A DNA stretch of 47,683 bases from Pseudomonadota bacterium (GCA_030917925.1 JAUPTV010000112.1:1-47683), one strand, 5' to 3'; shown: positions 16,801 to 24,758, counted from the stretch's first letter. The notes: generated by a model from the letters alone, not told the origin. Made by a program: numbers and translations.

Positions 16801-17122
16801 TGAGGCGGCACTGTTGAAGCGGTTGCGGGCCAGGGATTTTCGCAATGCTGCGGGGTTGACGCCGGAAGATCGGAAACTGGCGGTGGAGGTTCATCGCTTG
16901 ATCGCGGAAGGTCGAATCGGTAAAAACACTTTGCGCAAGGTGAAAGCAGCGTTCGAGCAGACGGCTGATCCGGTTGAGATGGTCGCCATTCTCCGCAAGG
17001 AAGTCGCCAGTCAGTATCTGCTGGGCGCGGCTCCAAAGGCGGATTCAAAGGGGGTATCGGCTCCACGGGAGCTGATATTGTCTTCTTGGTTGTTTTGCGT
17101 TCCTGGCGGATTTGACCAATAA
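13844..17122 (+). CDS. PLD-nuclease/SNF2-helicase fusion, predicted restriction or anti-phage protein
   Basis: 1092 residues from ATG 13844 (AGGAA seven bases upstream). An open extension to 13757 overlaps the previous gene and is not used. The N-terminal domain has a single phospholipase D half-site: NIHAKVYIM (H-x-K), then GSSNFSYSGL and EFNVLLNE. The superfamily II helicase core follows: IADVVGLGKTFISALL (Walker A), YVFIDESHRF (DESH), VSATPYNN, and motif VI QRVGRVNRVGT. The C-terminal 250 residues are unassigned. It would be an ATP-driven DNA translocase with a nuclease head. The Phd-like antitoxin and the Eco57I-like methylase are on the same strand downstream, which fits a restriction-type pair of translocase/nuclease plus protective methylase. 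Codon use is visibly more AT-rich than in glgP or gor, suggesting acquisition. Confidence 0.88.
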   Translation: MTAIPVSPKKFLTNQGKNTLSQRLETILPQTQDFDCLVGYFFISGFFRMYPVLESVKAIRILIGLKNEQVVHGLLQIVQDSTASESRLSSAEIREMFGGMMRSELVQAQDSLAIETGIRTFIAWIRSGKLAVKLYREQNIHAKVYIMTPEQRLPDVHHGYVITGSSNFSYSGLEGNLEFNVLLNEPEDHDYALHRFNELWAEAVDVKEVHETIIQVVERESPFAFFTPYELYLKFLAEYFRDYLGDRSKLNPENLPANFRKLQYQEDAVFTALQMLKMYGGVFIADVVGLGKTFISALLALQLDGRCLVIAPPSLLDENSPGSWSRVFRDFCIPGHKCVSIGKLEETLKQGVDFYKYVFIDESHRFKGDSTQRYELLTRICQNKGVILVSATPYNNTLDDIYSQLKLFQPPRNSTIPGLPNLEAFFDRLRKRLKGLHRLDDAERYVETVKENAQELRDRVLKYIMVRRTRREIEEFYGDDLKKQKLGFPQVNDPVPLFYRLNPDENDVFTQTLQQITSADFHYARYQPLNPLYYTGSLEERVVQGQRNLATFMKILLVKRLESSFYAFQETLGRFIQSHELVLKAFDYGFVYTSKKHSRKVLDFLEEGDDDAIEALIQEEKVEKFAAKYFTPLFREHVDVDLTVLREIQQAWQGIQRDPKWLEFKQELVTQPIFKTGKLVIFSEFSDTARYLAGRIKAEVEARTLFFSSLSSPEQRQAVIANFDANSREEVDDYRILVTTDVLAEGVNLHRSAVVINYDIPWNPSRMMQRVGRVNRVGTKFKTIFTYNFFPTDEGNDEIALTEAAKLKIHAFIALLGNDARLLTGDEEITSHNLFDRINSRQAAEGDLAESKSELKYLRLILDIKEQQPALFQRILTLPRKARSSRTTPDTNLPLQAGRELDGAVLTYFRQGRLDKFFRAQDGDEAVEELDFFSAAGILETTEQELLQEIPAEAFYRLLDQNKRGFQGATTVGVDSLSSTTATSGHEAALLKRLRARDFRNAAGLTPEDRKLAVEVHRLIAEGRIGKNTLRKVKAAFEQTADPVEMVAILRKEVASQYLLGAAPKADSKGVSAPRELILSSWLFCVPGGFDQ

Positions 17123-17154
17123 TCCGAATCTGAAAGTCAATCAGGAACTAAATC

Positions 17155-17370
17155 ATGTTGCAACTTAATATTCACGAAGCGAAAACTCATCTATCGCGTT
17201 ATCTGCCGGCGCTGGAACAGGGTGAGACGATTCTCTTATGCAAACGGAATGTACCGATTGCTGAAATTCGGCCGTTACCAAAAATGCCCATTCAACCTCG
17301 CCCGCTCGGATTAGCCGCTGATAAGGGTGTTGAATTGCCGCCGGAATTTTTTGAGCCGTTGCCGTATTAA
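17155..17370 (+). CDS. Phd/YefM-family antitoxin without adjacent toxin
   Basis: 71 residues with AGGAA upstream. The start MLQLNIHEAKTHLSRYLPAL and the segment ILLCKRNVPIAEIRPL are the DNA-binding N-terminal fold of prevent-host-death antitoxins; the proline-rich tail is the toxin-binding part. Members usually precede a PIN or Doc toxin, but the next gene, 71 bases on, is a DNA methylase. A partner could lie elsewhere, or the protein may be a solitary regulator of the flanking defence genes. Confidence 0.85.
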   Translation: MLQLNIHEAKTHLSRYLPALEQGETILLCKRNVPIAEIRPLPKMPIQPRPLGLAADKGVELPPEFFEPLPY

Positions 17371-17416
17371 TACCAGACGGTCACATTCAGGCTTACCCCG
17401 TGCGAACTGTCTGGTA
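17371..17416 (+). promoter_or_regulatory. Inverted repeat between antitoxin and methylase genes
   Basis: TACCAGAC (17371-17378) and GTCTGGTA (17409-17416) are perfect inverted arms, extending by two more matched bases after one mismatch. They enclose 30 bases directly after the antitoxin stop codon and before an A/T-rich stretch leading to the methylase ribosome site. It may be a terminator or attenuator, or an operator for the Phd-type protein. Confidence 0.45.
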
Positions 17417-17441
17417 AAAAATTTAAATAAGGAAATGAATC

Positions 17442-20400
17442 ATGGATAAATTAACCGCGCAACGTCTGGTTCGCAGCACTTTTAAAGCGCCTTTTGATCG
17501 GGGGCGTTTTCGGGATTTTATTAACGAATTGTGCAATGGTTTTAATCAGGATAAAGCGCAGACTATGCAAGTGCCGGATGCGTTTGCAGCTCATGTGAAA
17601 AGTTGCCAGCGGTTGGGGACGTTTGCATCGCCGGAAGAGGAATTGGCGGATGTGTTGGTTGTGCATTTAACCGAGTCCTGGAAGTTGGAGCGCACGCGAA
17701 CAGCGCTGCGGGATTTTGTCGGGCATAAGTTGAAGCGTGGCGATGCTTATAAAGAGGCGGGCTTGATTGCTTTTGTGGCTCCGGATTCGCAGTCGTGGCG
17801 GTTTTCGTATATCCGTATGGAGTACGAAACGAAGCGCGATCCGAAAACCGGCAAGATTAAGGCAGAGGAGCGGTTGACGCCAGCGCGGCGTTATTCGTAT
17901 CTGGTAGGGGCGGATGAGGAGTGTCATACCGCGCAGACCCGGTTTCTGCCGCTGTTGCAAAACACTATGGCGAAACCGACGCTGGCGCAGATTGAGGAGG
18001 CGTTTAGCGTTGAGTCGGTCACGAAGGAGTTTTTTAATGAATATGCGCGGTTGTTCAAGGTCACGGAAGAGGCGTTGACTGCGGCGTTGGTTCCTCATTC
18101 GGCGATTCGGGAGGATTTTCAGGCCAAGGGGGTGAGTACTACGGATTTCGCCAAGAAGCTTCTGGGCCAGATTGTGTTTCTGTATTTCATTCAGAAGAAG
18201 GGTTGGCTGGGAGTAGGAAAGGGCCAGGCGTGGGGTGAGGGGCCGCGTCATTTTATGCGGCAACTGGTGGATCGGGCGGCAGCGAAGGGGCAACGTCTGT
18301 TTAATCAAGTGCTGGAGCCGTTGTTTTATGACACATTGGCGACGGATCGTGGCCCTGATGCCTGGTGTTCGATCTTTGAATGCCGTATCCCATTTTTAAA
18401 TGGCGGTTTGTTTGAGCCAGTGGCCGGGTATGATTGGAAACAGCAGGCACTGACGTTGCCGAATGCCTTATTTACTAATCAGCAGCTTTCGGCGTCTGGC
18501 GATATAGGCACCGGGATTTTGGACGTGTTTGATCGTTATAACTTTACGGTGAATGAAGCGGAGCCGTTGGAAAAGGAAGTGGCGATTGATCCGGAAATGC
18601 TCGGTAAGGTGTTTGAAAATCTGATTGAGGAAAATCGGCGCAAGGGGTTGGGCGCGTTTTATACGCCGCGTGAGATTGTGCATTATATGTGTCAGGAAAG
18701 TTTGATTAACTATCTGGATACGGTAGTGAATCAGCCGAACCGGATGATGGCGTTGACCGATATTGAGATGCTGATTCGGGAGGGGGCGCAGGCGGTGCAT
18801 TATGAGACGGCCCGCAAAGAGGGGACTGTGAGTGTTCAGCGCCACTTGCCAAAAGCGATTGAGGAACAGGCTCGCGTTTTGGATCAGGCTTTGAAAACAA
18901 TTACGGTTTGCGATCCAGCGATTGGTTCGGGCGCTTTCCCAGTGGGGATGATGACCGAGATTGTGCGTGCTCGCACTGTATTAACGCCCTATCTTAAAAC
19001 TGGGGATGGTGGCGGGGAAGATCGCACCGCTTATCATTTCAAGCGCCAGGCGATTCAGAATTCACTGTATGGCGTAGATATTGATAAAGGTGCTGTTGAA
19101 ATTGCGAAGTTGCGGCTGTGGTTATCGTTGGTGGTCGATGAAGAGAATGTGCAGAATATTAAGCCCTTGCCGAATCTGGATTATAAAGTGGTCGCGGGTA
19201 ATTCACTGTTGGGCGTAGAAAAAAATTTGTTTAATGACGAATATTTTAAACAGTTGGAACTGCTCAAGCCGAATTTTTTTGATGAATACGACCATGCAAA
19301 AAGAGCGCAATCCAAAGAGCAAATTGATGGGTTAATTTATCAACTGACCAAAAGCCGGGAAATTTTCGATTTCGAGATTTATTTCTCCGAGGTTTTTCAT
19401 GCGAAAGGTGGTTTTGATATTGTCATTGGTAATCCGCCGTATGTGCGCCATGAAGAAATTAAAGACCTGAAACCGCAGCTTAAATTGCGCTACGAATGCT
19501 TTACCGGCACAGCAGATTTATTCACTTATTTCTACGAACGTGGGATTAAGTTGCTGCATAACGGTGGTCAGTTTGCTTTTATTACTTCAAATAAATGGTA
19601 TCGCTCCGGTTATGGGGAAAAGCTGCGGGGTTGGTTGACGAAACAGACCCGGATTCATGAATTAATTGATTTTGGCGATGCGCCAGTTTTTGAAGCAATT
19701 GCATATCCGACGATTGTTTTGTTGCAGAGAATCGTACAAACCGAGGCGGATGCTGCTGCTACTTTCCGGGCATTAACCTGGAAGCCCGGTCCACCCATTG
19801 CAGATTTTGTGTCGATTGTCCGTCGCGACAGTTTTGATATTCCACAACGCAGTCTTGATAAATCCGGTTGGCGTCTGGAAGGGGCGGCTAAACGGAATTT
19901 GCTGGAAAAACTTCGTGCTGCCGGTACGCCATTGGGTGAATATTGCAAAGGTCGACTTTATCGGGGTATTGTCACTGGCTTGAATGATGCGTTTGTAATT
20001 GATCGCACTACCCGAGATCGGTTAATTTCAGAACATTCTTCTTCAGTGCAAGTTTTAAAGCCTTTTTTGCGTGGAAGAGATGTTAAACGTTGGCAAGTAG
20101 AGTCGAAGGATTTATGGTTGATTTTTACTAGGCGTGGAATTGATCTAAAAAGGTTTCCGGCAATTCAGGAATATCTGATGAAATTTAAAGCTTCCCTCAC
20201 GCCAGGGATTTCTGGTGGTCGAAAATCAGGAAGCTATCAATGGTATGAGGTTCAAGATAACATAGCTTATTGGCAGGAGTTCGAACAGCCTAATATTGCA
20301 TGGGGAAATCTTGCTACTCAACCCCAATTTACTTTTACCCCTACTGGCTACAATTTATGCGCCCCTGCAACATTTTTGGTTTCGGATTCTAAATATCTTT

Positions 20401-20678
20401 TGGGTGTTTTGAATTCTGAAATTACACGGTATCTCGTTTCACAAAGTGCAGCGGAGAGACAAGGTGGATTCCTGGAATATAAGCCTATGTATGTTTCTCC
20501 AATCCCTATTCCTGTTGCTACACCTGCCGAACAATCCGAGTTGGAAATACTGGTTCAGCGTATTCTTGAAAATCCAAACGCTGAAAATATTGCTGACAAG
20601 GAAGCCGAAATCAATGATCGGGTCTATCGGCTCTTTGGTTTGAATCGTGATGAAATTGCGCTGATTGAAAGTGTTTAG
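17442..20678 (+). CDS. Eco57I-like adenine-specific DNA methyltransferase (type IIG-like)
   Basis: 1078 residues, with AAGGAAA nine bases before the ATG. About 400 residues of N-terminal helical region include RRYSYLVGADEECHTAQTRF. The methyltransferase follows: AFYTPREIVHYM, motif I DPAIGSGAFPVGMM with Asp491, and motif IV NPPY from Asn664, the N6-adenine form. The C-terminal 300 residues resemble a TaqI-type specificity domain (GIVTGLNDAFVID, with PFLRGRDVKRW) and are more AT-rich. No clear PD-(D/E)XK nuclease motif could be assigned at the N-terminus, so cleavage may be supplied by the PLD-SNF2 protein upstream. Confidence 0.9.
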   Translation: MDKLTAQRLVRSTFKAPFDRGRFRDFINELCNGFNQDKAQTMQVPDAFAAHVKSCQRLGTFASPEEELADVLVVHLTESWKLERTRTALRDFVGHKLKRGDAYKEAGLIAFVAPDSQSWRFSYIRMEYETKRDPKTGKIKAEERLTPARRYSYLVGADEECHTAQTRFLPLLQNTMAKPTLAQIEEAFSVESVTKEFFNEYARLFKVTEEALTAALVPHSAIREDFQAKGVSTTDFAKKLLGQIVFLYFIQKKGWLGVGKGQAWGEGPRHFMRQLVDRAAAKGQRLFNQVLEPLFYDTLATDRGPDAWCSIFECRIPFLNGGLFEPVAGYDWKQQALTLPNALFTNQQLSASGDIGTGILDVFDRYNFTVNEAEPLEKEVAIDPEMLGKVFENLIEENRRKGLGAFYTPREIVHYMCQESLINYLDTVVNQPNRMMALTDIEMLIREGAQAVHYETARKEGTVSVQRHLPKAIEEQARVLDQALKTITVCDPAIGSGAFPVGMMTEIVRARTVLTPYLKTGDGGGEDRTAYHFKRQAIQNSLYGVDIDKGAVEIAKLRLWLSLVVDEENVQNIKPLPNLDYKVVAGNSLLGVEKNLFNDEYFKQLELLKPNFFDEYDHAKRAQSKEQIDGLIYQLTKSREIFDFEIYFSEVFHAKGGFDIVIGNPPYVRHEEIKDLKPQLKLRYECFTGTADLFTYFYERGIKLLHNGGQFAFITSNKWYRSGYGEKLRGWLTKQTRIHELIDFGDAPVFEAIAYPTIVLLQRIVQTEADAAATFRALTWKPGPPIADFVSIVRRDSFDIPQRSLDKSGWRLEGAAKRNLLEKLRAAGTPLGEYCKGRLYRGIVTGLNDAFVIDRTTRDRLISEHSSSVQVLKPFLRGRDVKRWQVESKDLWLIFTRRGIDLKRFPAIQEYLMKFKASLTPGISGGRKSGSYQWYEVQDNIAYWQEFEQPNIAWGNLATQPQFTFTPTGYNLCAPATFLVSDSKYLLGVLNSEITRYLVSQSAAERQGGFLEYKPMYVSPIPIPVATPAEQSELEILVQRILENPNAENIADKEAEINDRVYRLFGLNRDEIALIESV

Positions 20679-20719
20679 GATTGTGAGTTTTTAATTTTAA
20701 ACTATGGAGAATAAAATCT

Positions 20720-20983
20720 ATGCGTATCGAAACCGAACTGGATAGTTTCCATACTGAGCGCTTGCTATATTTGCAACAAAAGCTCCAGAAACCATTGACA
20801 GAGATTGTTGCTGAAATGTTAGCTAAAGCAATTGATATGGCGATTCCTGAAGAAAGAGAACCCCAGGAAACAGAAGGACAACGCATCTACCGCATTTTTG
20901 AAGAAGCTGGCCTCATTGGTAGTTTTGATGATGACGAAAGCCTTTCTGTCGATTACAAGAAGCACTTATGGAATAGTCAATGA
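20720..20983 (+). CDS. Antitoxin of a VapBC-type pair
   Basis: 87 residues; TGGAGA lies about ten bases before the ATG. The N-terminal 40 residues (MRIETELDSFHTERLLYLQQ) look like a short beta strand plus two helices, as in ribbon-helix-helix antitoxins. An acidic tail (EEREPQETEG, DDDESLSVDYKKHLW) would wrap the toxin. Its TGA overlaps the toxin ATG by four bases, the usual antitoxin-toxin arrangement. The family is inferred from context more than from a recognised signature. Confidence 0.8.
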   Translation: MRIETELDSFHTERLLYLQQKLQKPLTEIVAEMLAKAIDMAIPEEREPQETEGQRIYRIFEEAGLIGSFDDDESLSVDYKKHLWNSQ

Positions 20984-21402
20984 TGATTATCGTAGATACT
21001 GGATTTTGGGTTGCATTCTTCAATCGGAGAGATACCTACCATCTCCAAGCACGTCGATGTGTACCGCACTTGCAGGAATCCATGATTACTACTTTGCCGG
21101 TTGTGACTGAAACCTGTTATTTGCTTCAACATCGTGCGGGGATACCTATTATGTTAGCTTTCGTGGGCGCACTCCGCCAAGGTGGAAGCCAGATTTTCCA
21201 AATCCACGAGACGATGTTGATGCGTATCGAAGCATTGATGCATCAATACGCTAACTTACCTATGGATTTTGCTGACGCCTCGCTGGTGGTTCTGGCTGAA
21301 GATTTAGGGCATGGACGGATTCTTTCTACTGATGAGCGTGACTTTCAGACTTATCGCTGGAAAAACCATTATCCATTTGAAAATTTATTATTAAAAAACT
21401 AA
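20980..21402 (+). CDS. PIN-domain toxin, VapC-type ribonuclease
   Basis: 140 residues, translation coupled to the antitoxin by ATGA. PIN-domain acidic residues are in place: Asp6 (IIVDTGFWVAFFN), Glu44 (VVTETCYLL), Asp99 (MDFADASLV) and Asp118 (LSTDERDF). PIN toxins are metal-dependent RNases that cut tRNA or rRNA and stop growth when the antitoxin is lost. All active-site residues are present, so it is probably functional. Confidence 0.9.
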   Translation: MMIIVDTGFWVAFFNRRDTYHLQARRCVPHLQESMITTLPVVTETCYLLQHRAGIPIMLAFVGALRQGGSQIFQIHETMLMRIEALMHQYANLPMDFADASLVVLAEDLGHGRILSTDERDFQTYRWKNHYPFENLLLKN

Positions 21403-21455
21403 TGTTTTTACTGATCCGGATTTAGGCAAACAGTTTCCAAAACTGACGAGATCCT

Positions 21456-21620
21456 ATGGATATTATTCAACATCGTCGAGTAGAAGCGCAGAGAAAGGAA
21501 ATCGCTCAAGCGGCAGTCGAGAGTCTTGCTGAGTTTCGTTCGGGCAAACTCAAACCAGAACCTGTTGAGGATATTATTGAAAAATTACGGCTTAACTTAA
21601 AAAGTTCAATCTACAAATAA
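21456..21620 (+). CDS. Small ORF, possible antitoxin
   Basis: 54 residues, helical and charged: MDIIQHRRVEAQRKEIAQ to its end KSSIYK. The segment LAEFRSGKLKPEPVEDI is of the kind found at the ends of small addiction-module antitoxins. The ribosome site is weak (GACGAGAT). It lies between the VapC-type gene and the UPF0175 gene on the same strand, 15 bases before the latter's ATG. The protein itself is not recognised. Confidence 0.5.
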   Translation: MDIIQHRRVEAQRKEIAQAAVESLAEFRSGKLKPEPVEDIIEKLRLNLKSSIYK

Positions 21621-21634
21621 CCGGAGGATACATC

Positions 21635-21874
21635 ATGCAACTCGTCGTTGAATATCCAGATGTGTTACCGGATGCACTACGGATCAGCCGCAATCAGTTT
21701 GAACAAGAAGCCCGAATGGCGATGGCCGTTAAATTATTCGAGTTAGGGCGTTTGACGAGCGGCCAAGCAGCAGAATTAGCTGGATTAGATCGCGTCGAAT
21801 TCATCATGAATTTGCATCGATATGGCGTTTCACCGATCCAGATTATGCCTGAAGAACTAGCGGAAGACTTATAG
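21635..21874 (+). CDS. UPF0175 family protein (antitoxin-like)
   Basis: 79 residues with GGAGGA upstream of the ATG. The family core ALRISRNQFEQEARMAMAVK is followed by LFELGRLTSGQAAELAGLDR, a helix-turn-helix-like stretch, and FIMNLHRYGVSPIQ. UPF0175 proteins usually accompany a DUF3368 PIN-like toxin. None follows here: the next gene is on the other strand after a hairpin, so this is an orphan. Confidence 0.85.
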   Translation: MQLVVEYPDVLPDALRISRNQFEQEARMAMAVKLFELGRLTSGQAAELAGLDRVEFIMNLHRYGVSPIQIMPEELAEDL

Positions 21875-21898
21875 GTTGGCTTGCCAAACCAACCTATA
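21870..21898. terminator. 10-bp perfect stem-loop closing the toxin-antitoxin block
   Basis: TATAGGTTGG and CCAACCTATA are perfect inverted arms around CTTGCCAAA. The left arm overlaps the UPF0175 stop codon. No T-run follows. The block sits between convergent genes, so it may end transcription from either side. Confidence 0.55.
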
Positions 21899-21968
21899 AA
21901 GGGGCGCTATATTGGGCTAAAGGTCGCCATGCTGGAGCGGCAAACCGGCACACACATTTCCCCATCTT

Positions 21969-23375
21969 TTAATCAAAAATCTTCCCCGGATTCATAATCC
22001 CGTTCGGGTCAAACGCCTGCTTGATGGCCCGCAGATAGCTGATTTCTACCTCGTCGCGGGTGTAGTGCAGATACGGCTTTTTGAGCAGGCCCACGCCGTG
22101 TTCGGCGGAAATACTGCCGCCATGCCGTTGCAGGACGGTGAATAGATGTTCGCTGACCGTCCCACATTTTTCCGCGAACGCCGCCGTATCCAGATCTGCC
22201 GGTTTAAGAATATTGATATGCAGATTGCCATCGCCAATGTGGCCGTACCACAGCACTTCAAAATCTGGATATTCCCGCTGCAACAGGGCTTCGGCCTCAC
22301 TCATAAACGCCGGCACCTTGGAAATCCGCAGTGCAATATCATTCTTGTAAGGCTGATACGGGGCGATGGATTCGCTGATGTCTTCCCGCAACCGCCAGAG
22401 TTCCTGGGCCTGGGCCTGGCTTTGACTGATGACGCCATCCTCCAGCCAGCCCTGATCGGCGCAATGCTCAAACAAGGTCAGTGCGGTATCGGTATGTATC
22501 CCGTCCGGGTTCTCAAACTCGATTAAAGCATAGTAAGGCGTTCCGGCCTCGAAGGGGCGTTGCAGACCCTTGGCGAGGACATGACGCAGCGCCAGCTCGG
22601 AAAAGAACTCAAAAGCGCTCAATTCCAGCTTGTTGCGGAAGATGTGGTACAGCGACATCAGGCTGTCCAGATCGGGAACGCCCAGCACCATGATCACCGG
22701 TTCACGCAGCGGGCGAGTGAGACTCAAGGTCGCTTCGACAATGATGCCCAGCGTGCCTTCACTACCGATGAAGAGATGCCGCAGATCATAGCCGCTGGCG
22801 TTCTTGATCAGTCCCCGGTTGAGTTCCAGGACATCGCCGCGCCCGGTCACGACTTTCAGACCGGTCACCCAGTCGCGGGTCAGGCCATAGCGAATCACTT
22901 TAATGCCGCCCGCGTTGGTGGCGACATTGCCGCCAATCTGACTGGAGCCGCGTGAGGCGAAATCGACCGGGTAATACAGCCCCCGGTCACAGGCAAAGTT
23001 TTGCAGGACTTCGGTGACCACGCCAGCCTCACAAGTCACGCTGCGGTCGGTGGGATCGAAATCGAGAATCCGGTTCATCCGCTCCATGGACACTACGATT
23101 TCACCCTGACACGCCACCGCCCCGCCACTCAGGCCGGTGCGGCCGCCCGAAGGTGCCAGCGCCAGCCGATGCTCGTTCGCATAGCGCACCAGTTGCTGCA
23201 CCTGATCCAGGGTTTCCGGCAGCACCACCGCCAGTGGGTTCGGCGTATACATGCGGGTCCAGTCGCGTCCGTAGTGCAAGCCACTGTCCGCATCGGTGCG
23301 AACATGGGCAGGGTTAATGAAGGCGCGGATGCCGTCAAGCAGGGCGGCGGAGGCATTGGGATCATGCAGGGTCAC
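21969..23375 (-). CDS. FAD-binding oxidoreductase, D-2-hydroxyglutarate dehydrogenase-like (GlcD/D2HGDH family)
   Basis: 468 residues from GTG 23375, which has GGAG 11 bases upstream; a TTG at 23399 would add eight residues without a ribosome site. The FAD-binding PCMH domain shows PSGGRTGLSGGAV, then QIGGNVATNAGGIKVIRYG and GSEGTLGIIVEATLSL. The C-terminal domain ends in SAEHGVGLLKKPYL and FDPNGIMNPGKIF. D-2-hydroxyglutarate is the side product of SerA acting on 2-oxoglutarate. In Pseudomonas a dehydrogenase of this family is next to serA and pulls serine synthesis forward. The divergent serA here, with 102 bases between the starts, supports that substrate over D-lactate or glycolate, but this is inference. 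Confidence 0.88.
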   Translation of the reverse strand: MTLHDPNASAALLDGIRAFINPAHVRTDADSGLHYGRDWTRMYTPNPLAVVLPETLDQVQQLVRYANEHRLALAPSGGRTGLSGGAVACQGEIVVSMERMNRILDFDPTDRSVTCEAGVVTEVLQNFACDRGLYYPVDFASRGSSQIGGNVATNAGGIKVIRYGLTRDWVTGLKVVTGRGDVLELNRGLIKNASGYDLRHLFIGSEGTLGIIVEATLSLTRPLREPVIMVLGVPDLDSLMSLYHIFRNKLELSAFEFFSELALRHVLAKGLQRPFEAGTPYYALIEFENPDGIHTDTALTLFEHCADQGWLEDGVISQSQAQAQELWRLREDISESIAPYQPYKNDIALRISKVPAFMSEAEALLQREYPDFEVLWYGHIGDGNLHINILKPADLDTAAFAEKCGTVSEHLFTVLQRHGGSISAEHGVGLLKKPYLHYTRDEVEISYLRAIKQAFDPNGIMNPGKIFD

Positions 23376-23477
23376 GGTAGCGGGAACTCCAGGTTGCAAG
23401 AGCGAAGGTTGCCAGTCCCGTTCAGAGGGATTATGTTCAACCCTTCTATTCTAACACCGGCAAAATCCTCTGCAGCT

Positions 23478-24716
23478 ATGAGTCAGACTTCACTCGAAAA
23501 GAACCGCATCAAAATCTTGTTGCTGGAAGGTCTTCACGTCAGCGCCGTGGAGGCGTTTCAAGCGGATGGCTACACCCAGATTGATTTTTACACCAAAGCG
23601 CTGCCCGAACCGCAATTGCGGGACGCGATCAGCGACGCTCATATCGTTGGCATCCGCTCCGCCACCCAGTTAACTGCCGGGGTATTGGAACATGCCCACC
23701 GCTTGATCGGTATTGGCTGCTTCTGCATTGGCACGAATCAGGTCAATCTCGACGCCGCTCAGGAACACGGCATTCCGGTCTTCAACGCGCCGTTTTCCAA
23801 TACCCGCAGCGTGGCGGAACTGGTGCTGGCGGAGATCGTGCTGCTATTGCGCGGCATCCCCCAGCGCAATGCGGCGGCGCATCGCGGCGGCTGGATCAAG
23901 ACCGCGACCGGCTCTCGTGAAGCGCGGGGTAAGTGCCTGGGCATCGTCGGCTATGGCCATATCGGCACCCAGGTCGGTTTGCTGGCCGAGGCACTGGGGA
24001 TGCGGGTGGTGTTTTACGATATTGAAACCAAGCTGGCGCTAGGCAACGCCCAACCCTTGCCGTCGCTGGACGCTCTGCTGGACCGGGCTGACGTGGTAAC
24101 CCTGCACGTTCCCGAAACACCGCAGACCTTCCAGATGATCGGCGCGGAGCAAATCCAGCGGATGAAGCCGGGTTCCGCGCTGATTAACGCCGCACGGGGG
24201 ACAGTGGTGGACATCGCCGCCTTGACGGCGGCGCTGGAAGCTCATCATCTGGCGGGCGCAGCGATTGATGTCTTTCCGAAAGAGCCGAAAGCTAACGATG
24301 ATGAATTCATTTCGCCTTTGCGGGCGTTTGACAATGTGCTGCTGACCCCCCATGTCGGCGGCAGCACCGAGGAAGCGCAGCAGAATATCGGCCTGGAAGT
24401 CGCCAGCAAGCTGATTAAATACAGCAATAACGGCTCAACGCTCACGGCCGTTAACTTCCCGGAAGTGGCGCTGCCCGAGCATCCTGGCAAGCATCGCCTG
24501 TTGCATATTCACCGTAACCAGCCGGGCGTGCTCTCGCAGATCAACGCCATTTTCTCCGAGGAACACCTCAATATTGCCGGCCAATATTTGCAGACCAATC
24601 CCCGCATTGGCTATGTGGTGATCGATATCGATGATCCGGGGCGGGCGGAAACACAGCAGTTGCGCAAACGGCTGGAAGCAGTCGCCGGCACCATCCGGAC
24701 CCGGGTGCTGTATTAA
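23478..24716 (+). CDS. serA: D-3-phosphoglycerate dehydrogenase
   Basis: 412 residues from ATG 23478. The N-terminus SLEKNRIKILLLEGLH aligns with E. coli SerA, so longer in-frame starts (23433, 23001) are rejected. It oxidises 3-phosphoglycerate with NAD+ as the first step of serine synthesis. Motifs seen: the Rossmann loop LGIVGYGHIGTQVG, GSALINAARGTVVD, and the catalytic His in LLTPHVGGSTEEA. A C-terminal ACT domain starts at LLHIHRNQPGVLSQI and would bind serine for feedback inhibition. It is divergent from the D-2-hydroxyglutarate dehydrogenase-like gene. Confidence 0.97.
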   Translation: MSQTSLEKNRIKILLLEGLHVSAVEAFQADGYTQIDFYTKALPEPQLRDAISDAHIVGIRSATQLTAGVLEHAHRLIGIGCFCIGTNQVNLDAAQEHGIPVFNAPFSNTRSVAELVLAEIVLLLRGIPQRNAAAHRGGWIKTATGSREARGKCLGIVGYGHIGTQVGLLAEALGMRVVFYDIETKLALGNAQPLPSLDALLDRADVVTLHVPETPQTFQMIGAEQIQRMKPGSALINAARGTVVDIAALTAALEAHHLAGAAIDVFPKEPKANDDEFISPLRAFDNVLLTPHVGGSTEEAQQNIGLEVASKLIKYSNNGSTLTAVNFPEVALPEHPGKHRLLHIHRNQPGVLSQINAIFSEEHLNIAGQYLQTNPRIGYVVIDIDDPGRAETQQLRKRLEAVAGTIRTRVLY

Positions 24717-24758
24717 CTATCGATCCCGCTCTTGGCGGAGAGGGGAGGGGAACGCATC

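Noticed and set aside
13844-20678. Reading the helicase-methylase pair as DISARM or BREX
   Set aside because: No DrmA, DrmB (DUF1998), PglZ, BrxC or BrxA-like protein is present; only the broad helicase, PLD and methylase classes are shared.
23001-23477. 159-residue N-terminal extension of serA
   Set aside because: It is antisense to the dehydrogenase gene and the SerA N-terminus aligns at 23478.
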